From positions 1-57,258 of the forward strand of contig NZ_JHUZ01000001.1 of the NCBI RefSeq assembly GCF_000619885.1: DNA of 57,258 nucleotides, written 5' to 3'. This stretch comes from Balneatrix alpica DSM 16621 (GTDB taxonomy: Bacteria; Pseudomonadota; Gammaproteobacteria; Pseudomonadales; Balneatricaceae). The number at the start of each line of letters is the position of its first letter. The stretch's first letter is position 1. Shown here piece after piece: positions 18,308 through 26,887 of the stretch. Under the pieces are notes generated by a model. That model was not told where the DNA came from. It saw only the letters and a list, made by a program, of their open reading frames with translations, and did not search any database. The translations under genes and the position numbers were made by a program.

Positions 18308-19310
18308 GCAGGCTGCCGCGCTGTATTTGCAGCAGCAGGCACTACAACCACAACAGTCCCAGGCGAGTGCCTTTGCGCCTAGTAATATTGCCCTGTGCAA
18401 ATATTGGGGTAAGCGCCAAGCGGCGCTTAATCTACCGATGAATGCCAGTCTGTCGCTTAGCTTAGGTGAACTGGGTACCCATACTCAGGTACGGGTTGCA
18501 GAGGCGAAGGAAGATCAGGTCATTCTGAATGGGCGGCGGTTGGCAGCGGACAGTCGCTTTGCTACGAAAGTCAGTCAATTTATTGATCTGTTCCGCGGGC
18601 CCCAAGGACAGGCATTGGTGGTCGACACCCGCAATACTATTCCAACTGCGGCAGGGTTGGCTTCTTCCGCCTCGGGCTTTGCAGCCTTGACGCTGGCGTT
18701 ATCCCGCTTATATGGCTTGCAGCTACCCTATAGCCATCTCTCCGCTATGGCCCGTTTGGGCAGTGGCAGTGCGTGCCGTTCTTTGTTCCAAGGCTTGGTG
18801 GAGTGGCATGCCGGTGAACGAGAGGATGGGTTGGACTCCTATGCGGAGCCTTTGCAATGGCATTGGCCAGAGCTGCGCCTGGGGGTGTTGGCTCTGACTC
18901 AGGAGGAAAAGAAAGTTGACTCCAGAGCAGGCATGAACCGTACAACCGATACCTGCTTGCTGTACCAGCAGTGGCCGGCTCAGGCGGCGCGTGATCTTCG
19001 TTTACTTAAGCAAGCCTTTGCCGAGCGGGATTTGAAGTTGCTTGGTGAAACTGCTGAACATAATGCCTTGAGTATGCATGCCACCATGATTGCCACCTGG
19101 CCGCCGTTATTATATTGGCTACCTGAGTCGGTAGCAGCCATGCAGCAGGTTTGGCAGGCGCGGGCTGAGGGCTTGGCGCTGTATTTCACCATGGATGCAG
19201 GGCCCAATCTAAAGTTGATTTTTAGCCAACAGCAGCAGCCGCAGGTACAGGCATTGTTTCCGCAGCTGCAGGTAGTGATTCCGGGCGATGGTCCCAACCC
19301 CCTGGTCTGA
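18294..19310 (+). CDS. mvaD: Diphosphomevalonate decarboxylase
   Basis: A 338-residue GHMP-fold enzyme that makes IPP by ATP-dependent decarboxylation. SNIALCKYWGKRQ, PMNASLSLSL, the phosphate loop TIPTAAGLASSASGFAAL, GSGSACRS, KKVDSRAGMNRT and the catalytic-Asp motif FTMDAGPNLKL are all diagnostic. ATG 18294 is preferred, with GGAG 9 nt upstream; GTG 18288 and TTG 18291 are in frame. It overlaps the preceding kinase by 14 nt and the following HAD gene by 23 nt. Confidence 0.95.
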   Translation: MIAIEQAAALYLQQQALQPQQSQASAFAPSNIALCKYWGKRQAALNLPMNASLSLSLGELGTHTQVRVAEAKEDQVILNGRRLAADSRFATKVSQFIDLFRGPQGQALVVDTRNTIPTAAGLASSASGFAALTLALSRLYGLQLPYSHLSAMARLGSGSACRSLFQGLVEWHAGEREDGLDSYAEPLQWHWPELRLGVLALTQEEKKVDSRAGMNRTTDTCLLYQQWPAQAARDLRLLKQAFAERDLKLLGETAEHNALSMHATMIATWPPLLYWLPESVAAMQQVWQARAEGLALYFTMDAGPNLKLIFSQQQQPQVQALFPQLQVVIPGDGPNPLV

Positions 19311-20010
19311 AATCAAACTACTGGTGCTGGATAAAGACGGCACGTTAGTCGACTTTTATCCCACCTGGACGCCGTTGTACTTTGGTGTGCTACGCCACCT
19401 AAGTGGAGGGGATGCCCAATGCTTCGCTGCCCTCCTGGCGGTCAGTGGCTTCTCGGCGGAGGGGCAGTTGGCCGCTGATTCTCCTTTGGTGCATGCCACA
19501 CCCACACAGATTTTAGCTTGCTGGCAACAGGTGTTGCCGACCATGACGTTGGCGCAGCTACAGCAACAGACCGATGCTTTCTTCGCACAACATTATTTGC
19601 AGACGCTACGACCCCCTTGTCCGTTGCCCTCGTTGTTACAGGCAGTGCAAGCACGAGGGGTGAAGGTAGCTTTACTGACCTCAGATAGTCAGTATTTTGC
19701 TGAACAGGCTGTGCAAGCTCTGCAGATCAGCCCTTGGGTGGATTGGGCCCTGGGGAGTGATCAGGGGTTGGCAGCCAAGCCTGATGTGGCAATGCTTGCA
19801 CAGGTGGCACAGCAGGCCCAAGTAGAGCCTTATCAGGTAGCGGTAGTGGGAGATCATCCACGTGACTTACAGATGGCAAAGACTTTTGCCGCAGGTCGGG
19901 CGGTGGGAGTGTTAACCGGTCCGAGTCGGACGGCGGAGCTGTTGCCCTGGGCCGATGAAATATGGCCGCAACTTGGGTATTTGGCTGAACGCTTGTTATC
20001 GCCTGCGTAA
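19288..20010 (+). CDS. HAD-superfamily hydrolase, last gene of the mevalonate operon
   Basis: A 240-residue phosphatase-like protein. Motif I is LDKDGTLVD, motif II LLTSD, motif III lysine in AAKPD, and motif IV VVGDHPRD, with an alpha-helical cap after motif I; this layout is that of phosphoglycolate phosphatase-like enzymes. It begins inside the decarboxylase gene, so it is translated with the pathway. The natural substrate is unknown; prenyl or mevalonate phosphates are possible, but a general housekeeping phosphatase cannot be excluded. Confidence 0.85.
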   Translation: MVPTPWSEIKLLVLDKDGTLVDFYPTWTPLYFGVLRHLSGGDAQCFAALLAVSGFSAEGQLAADSPLVHATPTQILACWQQVLPTMTLAQLQQQTDAFFAQHYLQTLRPPCPLPSLLQAVQARGVKVALLTSDSQYFAEQAVQALQISPWVDWALGSDQGLAAKPDVAMLAQVAQQAQVEPYQVAVVGDHPRDLQMAKTFAAGRAVGVLTGPSRTAELLPWADEIWPQLGYLAERLLSPA

Positions 20011-20036
20011 AAAAGGACCCGGCGGGGGGCCGGGTC
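20009..20036 (-). terminator. Terminator reading leftward (phasin-side transcript)
   Basis: Stem GACCCGGC / GCCGGGTC with a 5-nt loop. On the - strand it is followed by CCTTTTTTACG, a proper T-tract, while the + strand side lacks one. It therefore ends a leftward transcript, although it may also impede the HAD gene transcript. Confidence 0.8.
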
Positions 20037-20343
20037 AATATGCGAGTTAGCTAACTCTTCCACTACAGTTGCGGATCGGTATGGAACTCACCTCCTGAGC
20101 CGATCCCCATTGCCTTTGCCACTGTTCCGTTACGTCACTGCCTAGAACATACAAGTGTTGCCAACTCCGTGGGTTTGAACGTAAAGCGCTAGAGACCTCA
20201 TCAATGAAAAGTCAGCAGGACTGACTTGTCGGGGAGTGGTTGATCAGGTGCCACTGCGTGGTGAGTGAGGGCCCCGACACCTGATCTTTGTACCCCGGCT
20301 TCCTGCCCCATCGATTGCTCGACTTGTCCAGTGTTCAACTCAA
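20037..20343 (-). other. About 300-nt noncoding stretch with hairpins downstream of the phasin gene
   Basis: No convincing gene in either direction. Inverted repeats are GTTAGCTAAC (20046-20055), GGATCGG / CCGATCC (20073-20079, 20100-20106), GTCGGGG / CCCCGAC (20228-20234, 20272-20278) and GATCAGGTG / CACCTGATC (20242-20250, 20278-20286). With the leftward terminator at its end it could be a long structured 3' UTR or a small RNA released from the phasin mRNA. I recognise no known RNA family. Confidence 0.5.
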
Positions 20344-20700
20344 TTAGGATTTGAACTGATTGCCCCAGTTTTTCAGAGCGCTACTGTAGGTGTCAGCCAG
20401 TTCGTCCATCACCTTAGTGGAGGCCTCACGGGCTTCCAGTAAAGTGGAGGTTTGCTTTTGTGCCAGGGATACCAAGGAGGCATCCAGGTTTTTAACAAAC
20501 ACGGCTTGATTGTCCAGCAGGCTGAACATGTCTTTGCTTGCCGCCAGGGTTTTCACTTGGCTCAGACTGTTGCTGAGTAGTTCGCGTGAATACTCGCTGG
20601 ATTGTTTGAACAGGCTTTCCCAAACTTGCTTGTTAATTTCATTCAGCTCAACCAGGGGCTGATAGGTTTTCTTCAGATCTTCCATCATGCTCTTGTACAT
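20344..20700 (-). CDS. Phasin-family protein (polyhydroxyalkanoate granule associated)
   Basis: A 118-residue helical, amphipathic protein without signal or membrane segment: MYKSMMEDLKKTYQPLVELN, then a long heptad-like helix to the C-terminus ALKNWGNQFKS. This fits the phasin_2 family, which coats polyhydroxyalkanoate granules and limits their size. ATG 20700 is chosen because GAGGTGAG sits just upstream; the longer in-frame reading to 20733 would pass through the operator. It is strongly promoted and likely repressed through the flanking operators. No polymer synthase gene is in the window. Confidence 0.85.
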   Translation of the reverse strand: MYKSMMEDLKKTYQPLVELNEINKQVWESLFKQSSEYSRELLSNSLSQVKTLAASKDMFSLLDNQAVFVKNLDASLVSLAQKQTSTLLEAREASTKVMDELADTYSSALKNWGNQFKS

Positions 20701-20718
20701 ATTACTCACCTCGTTTTT

Positions 20719-20800
20719 TTGTGCGTTGCACAATTTGTCTTTGATTGAATTTTAGCCAGCCATTGGGGGGTGTCAAATAATTTTTTTGTGCAATGCAAAA
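20719..20800 (-). promoter_or_regulatory. Phasin promoter with two TGC-N3-GCA operators
   Basis: On the - strand a near-consensus sigma70 promoter reads TTGACA (20776-20771), 16-nt spacer, TAAAAT (20754-20749). The perfect palindrome TTGTGC-N3-GCACAA lies at 20719-20733, just downstream of the expected transcript start, and a related site (TTTTGCATTGCACAA on the - strand, 12 of 15 bases the same) lies at 20786-20800 upstream of the -35. PhaR-type granule regulators are known to bind TGC-rich sites at phasin promoters; assignment to PhaR is inference. Confidence 0.75.
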
Positions 20801-20920
20801 AACATTTTCGGAGCGAGTATCTGAGTATCGGGCATACGCCCTTAGTCGTAATGGGGGAGTTAATCTGGCAGGGTATGATGAAGGCATTGCTAATACAGAA
20901 CCGGAATATGAAGGACGAGT

Positions 20921-21259
20921 ATGGATAAGCGTGCACTGATGTTTTTACTAATAGCAGCCTCGGTGCTGGTGACTCTCTATATCGAATGGCAAAAGCCGAG
21001 GTTAAGTGCAGAGGTGTTGCAACAGGCAGGGCAGCACCTGGGTGCTGAGCCGCTGATTCGTTCTTATGTCTGGAATGATGATCGCTTGGCGGTGGGAGTA
21101 GTGCCGGAACAAGTGGTTGATCCCTTGGGCTTTGCCACCCAACTTTGTCAGCGTCTGGGCATCGGTCGTATTTATATCGATGTGGTTGATGTGGTGAAGT
21201 TTGCCGCCACTGAAGACTGGCATTCTCTGGCTTATGTGCGTTGTCAGGCTGAAAGTTAG
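20921..21259 (+). CDS. Small membrane-anchored protein of unknown function
   Basis: A 112-residue protein with one N-terminal membrane helix (about 5-21, ALMFLLIAASVLVTLYI) and a soluble domain of alternating strands and helices (LAVGVVPEQVVDPLGFATQL, then IYIDVVDVVKFA). The helix may anchor the domain in the periplasm. It has AAGGACGAG as ribosome site and stands alone. I do not recognise a family. Confidence 0.7.
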   Translation: MDKRALMFLLIAASVLVTLYIEWQKPRLSAEVLQQAGQHLGAEPLIRSYVWNDDRLAVGVVPEQVVDPLGFATQLCQRLGIGRIYIDVVDVVKFAATEDWHSLAYVRCQAES

Positions 21260-21272
21260 TGGAGCCAAGGAT

Positions 21273-21323
21273 GGTTTGCTAAGACTTAGCAAACCCGCGG
21301 CGGCCCCTGGTATTTCCAGGGGC
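21273..21323. terminator. Pair of hairpins between convergent genes
   Basis: GGTTTGCTAAG-A-CTTAGCAAACC (21273-21295) is immediately followed by GCCCCTGG-TATTT-CCAGGGGC (21303-21323). Neither has a clear T-tract. Placed between the small membrane gene and nadC they probably end transcripts from both sides. Confidence 0.5.
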
Positions 21324-21345
21324 AGAACCAATGAGTGTGCTTGAT

Positions 21346-22173
21346 TTATTGAAAACGCATCGACAGATCAATGGACTTACAGTCTTTGGTCAGTGCGCCG
21401 ATGGAGATAAAGTCGACCCCTGTTTCCGCGATGGCACGCAGACTGTGTTGATCCACGCCGCCGGAGGCTTCTAGCTTGGCGCGTCCTTGGGCAAAACTGA
21501 CTCCTTCGCGCATCATGTCCAGACTGAAGTTGTCCAGCATAATAATGTCGCTACCTGCTGTTAGAGCCTGATTCAGCTCTTCCAGTGATTCCACCTCGAC
21601 CTCGACGGGTTTACCGGGGGCGAGGCGCTTGGCCTCTGCCACGGCTGCCGCTATCGAGCCGCAGGCCATAATGTGGTTCTCTTTGATCAGATAAGCATCA
21701 TATAAACCGATGCGATGGTTGTAACAGCCACCTTGAGTGACAGCGTACTTTTGTGCCAAACGTAGCCCCGGTAAGGTTTTGCGGGTATCCAGTAGTTTTA
21801 CCGGCAAGTCTGCCACCAGATCGGCATAGCGCCGGCACAGGGTGGCGGTGCCTGATAATGTCTGCAAGAAGTTTAACGCACTGCGTTCGGCGGTCAGCAG
21901 GCTGCGAGCTGGGCCGCTGAGGTTAAATAAGGGCGCATTAGCGCTCACTTGCTGGCCTTCTGTCACTAGCCAGTTAATTTCGATGCGGGGATCAACTTGG
22001 CGAAATACCTCATCGACATAGGGGCGCCCGCAGATAGTGGCAGCCTCGCGGGTAATTACTTGAGCGTTGGCGAGTTTGTCAGCGGGAATAAGTGCGGCGG
22101 TAATATCGCCTTCACCGATGTCTTCGGCTAACGCCCGTGCTACGCAGGCGTGAATGTCCAATCGTAGAGTCAT
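21346..22173 (-). CDS. nadC: Nicotinate-nucleotide pyrophosphorylase (quinolinate phosphoribosyltransferase)
   Basis: A 275-residue cytosolic enzyme that converts quinolinate and PRPP to nicotinate mononucleotide in de novo NAD synthesis. Family strings are [17 protein letters not shown] at the start, [65 protein letters not shown] and the C-terminal ISIGALTKD. Length is normal. It is divergent from ampD, a pairing also seen in pseudomonads. Confidence 0.97.
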   Translation of the reverse strand: MTLRLDIHACVARALAEDIGEGDITAALIPADKLANAQVITREAATICGRPYVDEVFRQVDPRIEINWLVTEGQQVSANAPLFNLSGPARSLLTAERSALNFLQTLSGTATLCRRYADLVADLPVKLLDTRKTLPGLRLAQKYAVTQGGCYNHRIGLYDAYLIKENHIMACGSIAAAVAEAKRLAPGKPVEVEVESLEELNQALTAGSDIIMLDNFSLDMMREGVSFAQGRAKLEASGGVDQHSLRAIAETGVDFISIGALTKDCKSIDLSMRFQ

Positions 22174-22230
22174 GATATGCTTGCACCTCCAAAGAGGGGC
22201 CTATCTTAACAAGCTAGCCCCGTTGCAGCC

Positions 22231-22830
22231 ATGCTGGTATGGAGTTCCTGTACAGTGTCTTTGCTTACGCTGGAGAATGGTTGGGTGCAGCCCTGTCGCC
22301 GGGTGCCCTCGCCTAATTACAACGAACGCCCAGCAGCAGAAGTCAGCTTGCTGGTGATTCACAACATAAGCTTGCCTCCTCGAAACTATGGTGGTCCCTA
22401 TATTGAGCAGCTTTTTACTAATTGCTTGAATGCGGATGAGCATCCTTTTTTTGCTGAGATTGCACATCTGCAGGTTTCAGCACATTTACTGATTCGGCGA
22501 GATGGGGAGCTGGTGCAGTTTGTCCCCTTTGATAAGCGGGCCTGGCACGCCGGGCAGTCGTGCTATGGGCAGCGTGTTCAGTGTAATGACTTCTCTATTG
22601 GTATTGAGTTAGAGGGGTGTGACTTTGAACCCTTTACCTCCGCACAGTATGAGCAGCTGCTTGAGGTGACCACTCTGCTATTGCGTCACTATCCGTTGCT
22701 CAAGCCCGAGCATATCTGTGGCCATGAGGATATTGCCCCGGGGCGCAAAACCGATCCCGGCCCCTATTTTGATTGGCAGCGCTATCGTCAAGCATTAGCT
22801 ACGAGGCTTGATAAGGGTCAAGAAGCGTGA
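22231..22830 (+). CDS. ampD: 1,6-anhydro-N-acetylmuramyl-L-alanine amidase
   Basis: A cytosolic zinc amidase that removes the peptide from anhydro-muropeptides during cell-wall recycling. It has LLVIHNISLPP (zinc His), SAHLLIRRDG, GQRVQCNDFSIGIELEG (catalytic Glu) and CGHEDIAPGRKTDPGPYFDW (zinc His and Asp). ATG 22231 lacks a clear ribosome site; GTG 22255, with GGAG upstream, gives a start close to family length and may be the true one. It works downstream of the permease AmpG encoded at 50794. Confidence 0.95.
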   Translation: MLVWSSCTVSLLTLENGWVQPCRRVPSPNYNERPAAEVSLLVIHNISLPPRNYGGPYIEQLFTNCLNADEHPFFAEIAHLQVSAHLLIRRDGELVQFVPFDKRAWHAGQSCYGQRVQCNDFSIGIELEGCDFEPFTSAQYEQLLEVTTLLLRHYPLLKPEHICGHEDIAPGRKTDPGPYFDWQRYRQALATRLDKGQEA

Positions 22831-22837
22831 GGATTTT

Positions 22838-22867
22838 TTGCTAACGAGAATACTTAGCTTTTATAAT
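22838..22867 (+). promoter_or_regulatory. Candidate promoter of the iron ABC ATPase gene
   Basis: TTGCTA, 18-nt spacer, TATAAT, with the start codon 43 nt further on. I see no Fur box here, unlike the divergent part of the same transporter. Confidence 0.45.
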
Positions 22868-22910
22868 TTCCTCCCGACTATCAAATAGTGCACAAGAGCG
22901 AAGGTAAAGC

Positions 22911-23954
22911 ATGACCGACATTCTGGTAGTAGAACACCTCAGCTGCGGTTATCAGCAGCGGGCGGTGGTTGAGAATGTCAGCTTCAGTTTGGGGCAGGGT
23001 AATATTGCCTGCCTGCTGGGGCCAAGTGGCTGTGGTAAAACCACAGTGCTGCGTACCTTGGCGGGTTTTAATCCGGTATTGCAGGGGCGGGTCAGCCTCA
23101 ATCAGCGCTTATTATCTGCGCCAGATCACTTCGTTGCTCCCGAGCAGCGGCGCATTGGAATGGTGTTTCAGGACTATGCGCTCTTTCCTCACCTGAATGT
23201 GGTGGATAACATCGCCTTTGGTTTACGTGGTTGGCCTAAGGCGAAGCAGAGTGCCAAGGTGCAATCGCTGTTGGAGTTAGTGCATCTGCAGGGCCTAGGA
23301 CAGCGATATCCCCATGAGCTTTCCGGCGGGCAACAACAACGGGTGGCACTTGCCCGAGCACTTGCCCCTGAGCCGGAGTTGCTGCTGATGGATGAGCCTT
23401 TCTCCAATCTTGATACCGACCTGCGTCGCCATCTGGCCCGTGAAGTGCGGGATATTCTCAAACAGCAGTCTATTTCTGCAGTGTTGGTCACCCATGACCA
23501 AGAAGAGGCCTTTGCCTTCTCGGACTATGTCGGGGTGCTGGCGGATGGCGGATTGCAGCAATGGGACACACCCTACAATCTCTACTATCACCCAGCTAAT
23601 CCACGTGTGGCCGCCTTTGTTGGCAAGGGGGAGTTTATTCCGGGCCGAGTGGAGCAGGGCATGGTGCATACTGAGATTGGCCCTGTTCCCCTCAATGGCG
23701 CGGCGGTAGCCCATGAGGATGGGCAGCAGGTACAGCTATTTATCCGGCCGAATGAAATCGTGCCGGGACAGCAAGGGCAAGTTGAGGCACAGGTGTTGAA
23801 AAAGGAATTTCTAGGCACGGTAACCCTCTATACCCTAGGGTTGGAGAATGGTCGCCAGTTAAGTGCTGCCTTGGATAGTCATATTGATCTGCATGAAGGT
23901 GCTCGGGTGCGGGTTTGCCTGCGCCCCCCTCATGCGGTGACCTTTGCCGCTTAA
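22911..23954 (+). CDS. fbpC: Ferric iron ABC transporter ATP-binding protein
   Basis: A 347-residue ATPase with Walker A LLGPSGCGKTT (near 37-46), Q-loop FQDYALFPH, signature LSGGQQQRVALARAL, Walker B LLLMDEPFSNLD, switch LVTHDQEEA and a C-terminal OB-like TOBE region (about 240-347), the layout of FbpC/PotA-type importers. It would energise the FbpA/FbpB system encoded convergently at 24054-26866; the permease and binding genes are on the other strand, so the ATPase has its own promoter. Confidence 0.92.
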   Translation: MTDILVVEHLSCGYQQRAVVENVSFSLGQGNIACLLGPSGCGKTTVLRTLAGFNPVLQGRVSLNQRLLSAPDHFVAPEQRRIGMVFQDYALFPHLNVVDNIAFGLRGWPKAKQSAKVQSLLELVHLQGLGQRYPHELSGGQQQRVALARALAPEPELLLMDEPFSNLDTDLRRHLAREVRDILKQQSISAVLVTHDQEEAFAFSDYVGVLADGGLQQWDTPYNLYYHPANPRVAAFVGKGEFIPGRVEQGMVHTEIGPVPLNGAAVAHEDGQQVQLFIRPNEIVPGQQGQVEAQVLKKEFLGTVTLYTLGLENGRQLSAALDSHIDLHEGARVRVCLRPPHAVTFAA

Positions 23955-24053
23955 GCGTCCTGCTCAGGGCAAGACGAGCTTATCGCTGTCTTGCCCGTTC
24001 TACTTTTCTCTTCCCACGCCATAACCTTATCCATCCTTGAAGACAGAGTCTGC

Positions 24054-25745
24054 TTACTTGCCAGTATGGGGTAGCTGAATGATTTGATGCTCCCGGGTGG
24101 CGGCAATGGTGCGACTTAGCAGGGCGACTGGAATAATCCCCACCAACACAATTAGCAAGGCGGCTAAGGATGCTTCGGGCAGGCGTTCATCGGAGGCATA
24201 TTGGTAAACATGGGTGGCCAGGGTATCAAAGTTAAAGGGACGCAGGATTAAGGTAGCGGGCAGTTCCTTCATACAGTCGACAAACACCACCAGCATGCCG
24301 GTGAGTAATCCCCCTTTGATCAAGGGCAGGTGAACCCGGTAAAGAGTGGTCAAACTGTTATGGCCTAGCGAGCGGGCAGCCATGTCCATTGAGGGGGTGA
24401 TCTTGCCCAGGCTGGATTCCAGGCTGCCGGCGGCAACGGCTAAAAAGCGCACTGAATAAGCGAAGAGGACTGCGACCAACGAGCCGCTCAGCAGCAATCC
24501 GGTGGAAACGTTGAAAGTCTGGCGCATCCAGGCGTCTAAGGCGTTATCAAAGGTGCTGAACGGGATCATTACACCGATGGCGAGCACCGCGCTGGGCATG
24601 GCGTAGCCCAGGGTGGCAATTTGCGACAGGCTGTTTAGTAAAGGGTGTTGATGTAGGCGCTTGGCATAGGTGATCAGCAAACCCAGTAAAACGCACAGCA
24701 GGGCGGCGGTGATGGATAAACCAAAGCTGTGTAGCGCGTGGTTGATAAAGTCCGGCGTCCAGCTTTTCTCGAAGTTGCGGATGGCGTAGCGCAGTAAAAT
24801 CGCCAGGGGAATGAGAAAGCCAAAAATAATAGGCAGGATGCAGGCCAGAGTGGCAAGCCATTTAGGCCAGCCACGCAGTGCGGTCAGCGGTAGGGCTTTA
24901 AAGCGATCGCCTTGTTGAAACTGGCGTTGGCGTTGGCGTGCATAACGCTCCAGCACGATAAGCACCACAACAAACAGCATCATTAAACTGGCAATTTGAG
25001 CTGCACCACCAAGGTTGCTCATATTAAGCCAGGTGTCATAGATGCCGGCGGTAAGGGTTTTGACCGCAAAATAATCTACGGTGCCAAAATCATTCAGGGT
25101 TTCCATCAGCACCAAGGCTAAGCCAACGGCAATAGCGGGGCGGGCCATGGGTAAGGAAATGCGCCAAAAGCTTTGTAAGGAGGAGCAGCCAAGGGTGCGG
25201 CTGGCATCCCGAATATTGAGGGATTGCTCGAGAAAGCTGGCGCGGGTGAGCATGTAGACATAGGGATAAAGAACTAATCCCAGCATCCAGATGGCCCCCC
25301 CTAAACTGCGAATAGGGGGGAACCAATAGTCGCGGGGTGTTTTCCAACCAAAAAGCTCACGTAATGCCCCCTGAATAGGGCCCGCATATTCAAGAATATC
25401 GGTGTAGACATAAGCAATGACATACGCTGGCATCGCCAAGGGTAGCAACAGCGCCCATTCGAATAAGCGGCGTCCAGGAAAGTGATAAGTACTGACCAGC
25501 CAGGCACAGAGAATACCCATGGAGGCAGCCAGGATGCCGACTCCTGTCATCAAACCAAGAGTGGTCAGGATGTAGTGGGGTAGGACGGTTTCAATGAGAT
25601 GGGGCCAGATGTTTTTGCTGGGAAACAGGGCCAGCCAGAACACTGAAAGCACCGGCAGTGTGACCAGGGCGGCGGCAATACTGGCATTAACTAGCCAGCC
25701 ACGATGAGATGAAGCTTGGGTAAAACGGGCAATCAGGCTTCTCAT
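24054..25745 (-). CDS. fbpB: Ferric iron ABC transporter permease
   Basis: A 563-residue inner-membrane protein with about twelve hydrophobic helices in two homologous halves, each carrying an EAA-type loop (SSLQSFWRISLPMARPAIAV in the first, NSLTTLYRVHLPLIKGGLLT in the second). This fused double permease is the FbpB/FutB form used by ferric-binding-protein importers. It is downstream of fbpA across a partial terminator, which should give it lower expression than the binding protein. Confidence 0.93.
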   Translation of the reverse strand: MRSLIARFTQASSHRGWLVNASIAAALVTLPVLSVFWLALFPSKNIWPHLIETVLPHYILTTLGLMTGVGILAASMGILCAWLVSTYHFPGRRLFEWALLLPLAMPAYVIAYVYTDILEYAGPIQGALRELFGWKTPRDYWFPPIRSLGGAIWMLGLVLYPYVYMLTRASFLEQSLNIRDASRTLGCSSLQSFWRISLPMARPAIAVGLALVLMETLNDFGTVDYFAVKTLTAGIYDTWLNMSNLGGAAQIASLMMLFVVVLIVLERYARQRQRQFQQGDRFKALPLTALRGWPKWLATLACILPIIFGFLIPLAILLRYAIRNFEKSWTPDFINHALHSFGLSITAALLCVLLGLLITYAKRLHQHPLLNSLSQIATLGYAMPSAVLAIGVMIPFSTFDNALDAWMRQTFNVSTGLLLSGSLVAVLFAYSVRFLAVAAGSLESSLGKITPSMDMAARSLGHNSLTTLYRVHLPLIKGGLLTGMLVVFVDCMKELPATLILRPFNFDTLATHVYQYASDERLPEASLAALLIVLVGIIPVALLSRTIAATREHQIIQLPHTGK

Positions 25746-25789
25746 GCCTTATTCGACTCAGACTGCGTAAGCGGGTTGCTAGCATAACG

Positions 25790-25826
25790 GAAAAAGACAA
25801 AAACGGCAGCCGAAGCTGCCGTTTTC
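25790..25826 (-). terminator. Terminator/attenuator between fbpA and fbpB
   Basis: On the - strand AAAACGGCAGC-TTCG-GCTGCCGTTTT is followed by TTGTCTTTTT. The stable UUCG tetraloop hairpin lies 17 nt after the fbpA stop and about 45 nt before fbpB. Such intergenic hairpins are common between binding-protein and permease genes and reduce downstream expression. Confidence 0.85.
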
Positions 25827-25843
25827 CTGTGGCGGGTCAAGAC

Positions 25844-26866
25844 TTAGTTGTCGAAGCCCACTTTATCAACCAGCTTGGAGGCGGTTTCACGCAGTTCGGC
25901 AATGCGTGCCAGGGAAAGGTCGTCTTTCTTGAACTCGCCCATGTGCTTGCCTACCAGTTCAGAGAGCTTAGTGCCGGGACGTACGGGGAACTCGTAGTTT
26001 TCCTGGGCGTAGAGGTACTGAGCTTCTTCACCGCTGAGGAATTCCATCAGTTTGATGGCGTTGTCTTTGTTAGGCGCATGTTTGGTCAAGGATACGCCAG
26101 AGATGTTCATGTGGGTACCGCGGTCAGCCTGATTGGGGAATACCAGGTTGACGGATTCAGCCCATTCGATTTCTTCAGGATTCTCTTTGTTAGTCAGCAT
26201 CTTGAAGAAGTAGTAGGAGTTTCCGATGGCCAGATCGCACTGTCCTTCTTTGATGGCTTTAACCTGTGCACGGTCATTACCTTCAGGCTTGCGCGCCAGG
26301 TTAGACTTCAGTGCGGTCAGCCATTGTTCGGCTTCGGCTTCACCGTGGTGCTCGATCATGGATGCAATCAGGCCCAGGTTGTAGGTGTGCTTACCGCTGC
26401 GAGTACAGATACGACCCTGCCACTTGGGATCGGCCAGATCTTCATAGGAAGTGATTTCGCCTTCTTTTACTCGCTCTTTGGAAGCGTAAACAATACGGGC
26501 ACGGGTAGTCAGACCAAACCACTGATTGTCAGGATCACGGAATTGGGCAGGGATGTTAGCAGCGATGGTTTCGCTCTCAACTGCTTGGGCCAGGCCTTTG
26601 ACCTTTACGTCGTTGACCATGCCAATGTCCACACTCATGATCAGGTCGGCAGGGCTGTTAGCGCCTTCGCTTTCCAAACGCTCAATCAGGCCTTTGTCAG
26701 CGTAGACCACGTTGACCTTGATACCGGTTTCTTTGCTGAAACTGTCAAACATGGGTTGGATCAGGAAAGGGGCGCGGTAGGAATACACATTGACTTCTTC
26801 TGCGGCCATAGCAGTGGAGGCGCTGCCTACTAATACTGCCAGGGTCAGGGACTTCAGAGCTCGCAT
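25844..26866 (-). CDS. fbpA: Periplasmic ferric iron-binding protein
   Basis: A 340-residue substrate-binding protein with signal peptide (1-21, ending STAMAA), VNVYSYRAPFLIQPMFD at the mature N-terminus and the paired-tyrosine iron ligands in GNSYYFFKML, as in FbpA/FutA proteins; LTTRARIVYAS and MNISGVSLTKHAPN are family strings. ATG 26866 has AAGGAAG at the right distance; the in-frame ATG at 26902 lies inside the Fur-box region and would add an odd extension. It delivers Fe(III) to FbpB/FbpC. Confidence 0.94.
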   Translation of the reverse strand: MRALKSLTLAVLVGSASTAMAAEEVNVYSYRAPFLIQPMFDSFSKETGIKVNVVYADKGLIERLESEGANSPADLIMSVDIGMVNDVKVKGLAQAVESETIAANIPAQFRDPDNQWFGLTTRARIVYASKERVKEGEITSYEDLADPKWQGRICTRSGKHTYNLGLIASMIEHHGEAEAEQWLTALKSNLARKPEGNDRAQVKAIKEGQCDLAIGNSYYFFKMLTNKENPEEIEWAESVNLVFPNQADRGTHMNISGVSLTKHAPNKDNAIKLMEFLSGEEAQYLYAQENYEFPVRPGTKLSELVGKHMGEFKKDDLSLARIAELRETASKLVDKVGFDN

Positions 26867-26887
26867 GTTGCTTCCTTCGATGAGTGT

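Noticed and set aside
20073-20110. CCTGAGCCGAT resembles the 5' conserved part of 6S RNA
   Set aside because: The string is half of a local hairpin (GGATCGG / CCGATCC), and the matching 3' arm of 6S RNA is absent. The usual gene neighbours are absent too.
25829-26833. 334-codon open frame antisense to fbpA
   Set aside because: It mirrors a well-supported binding protein gene and shows no family motifs; codon bias of fbpA explains the open frame.
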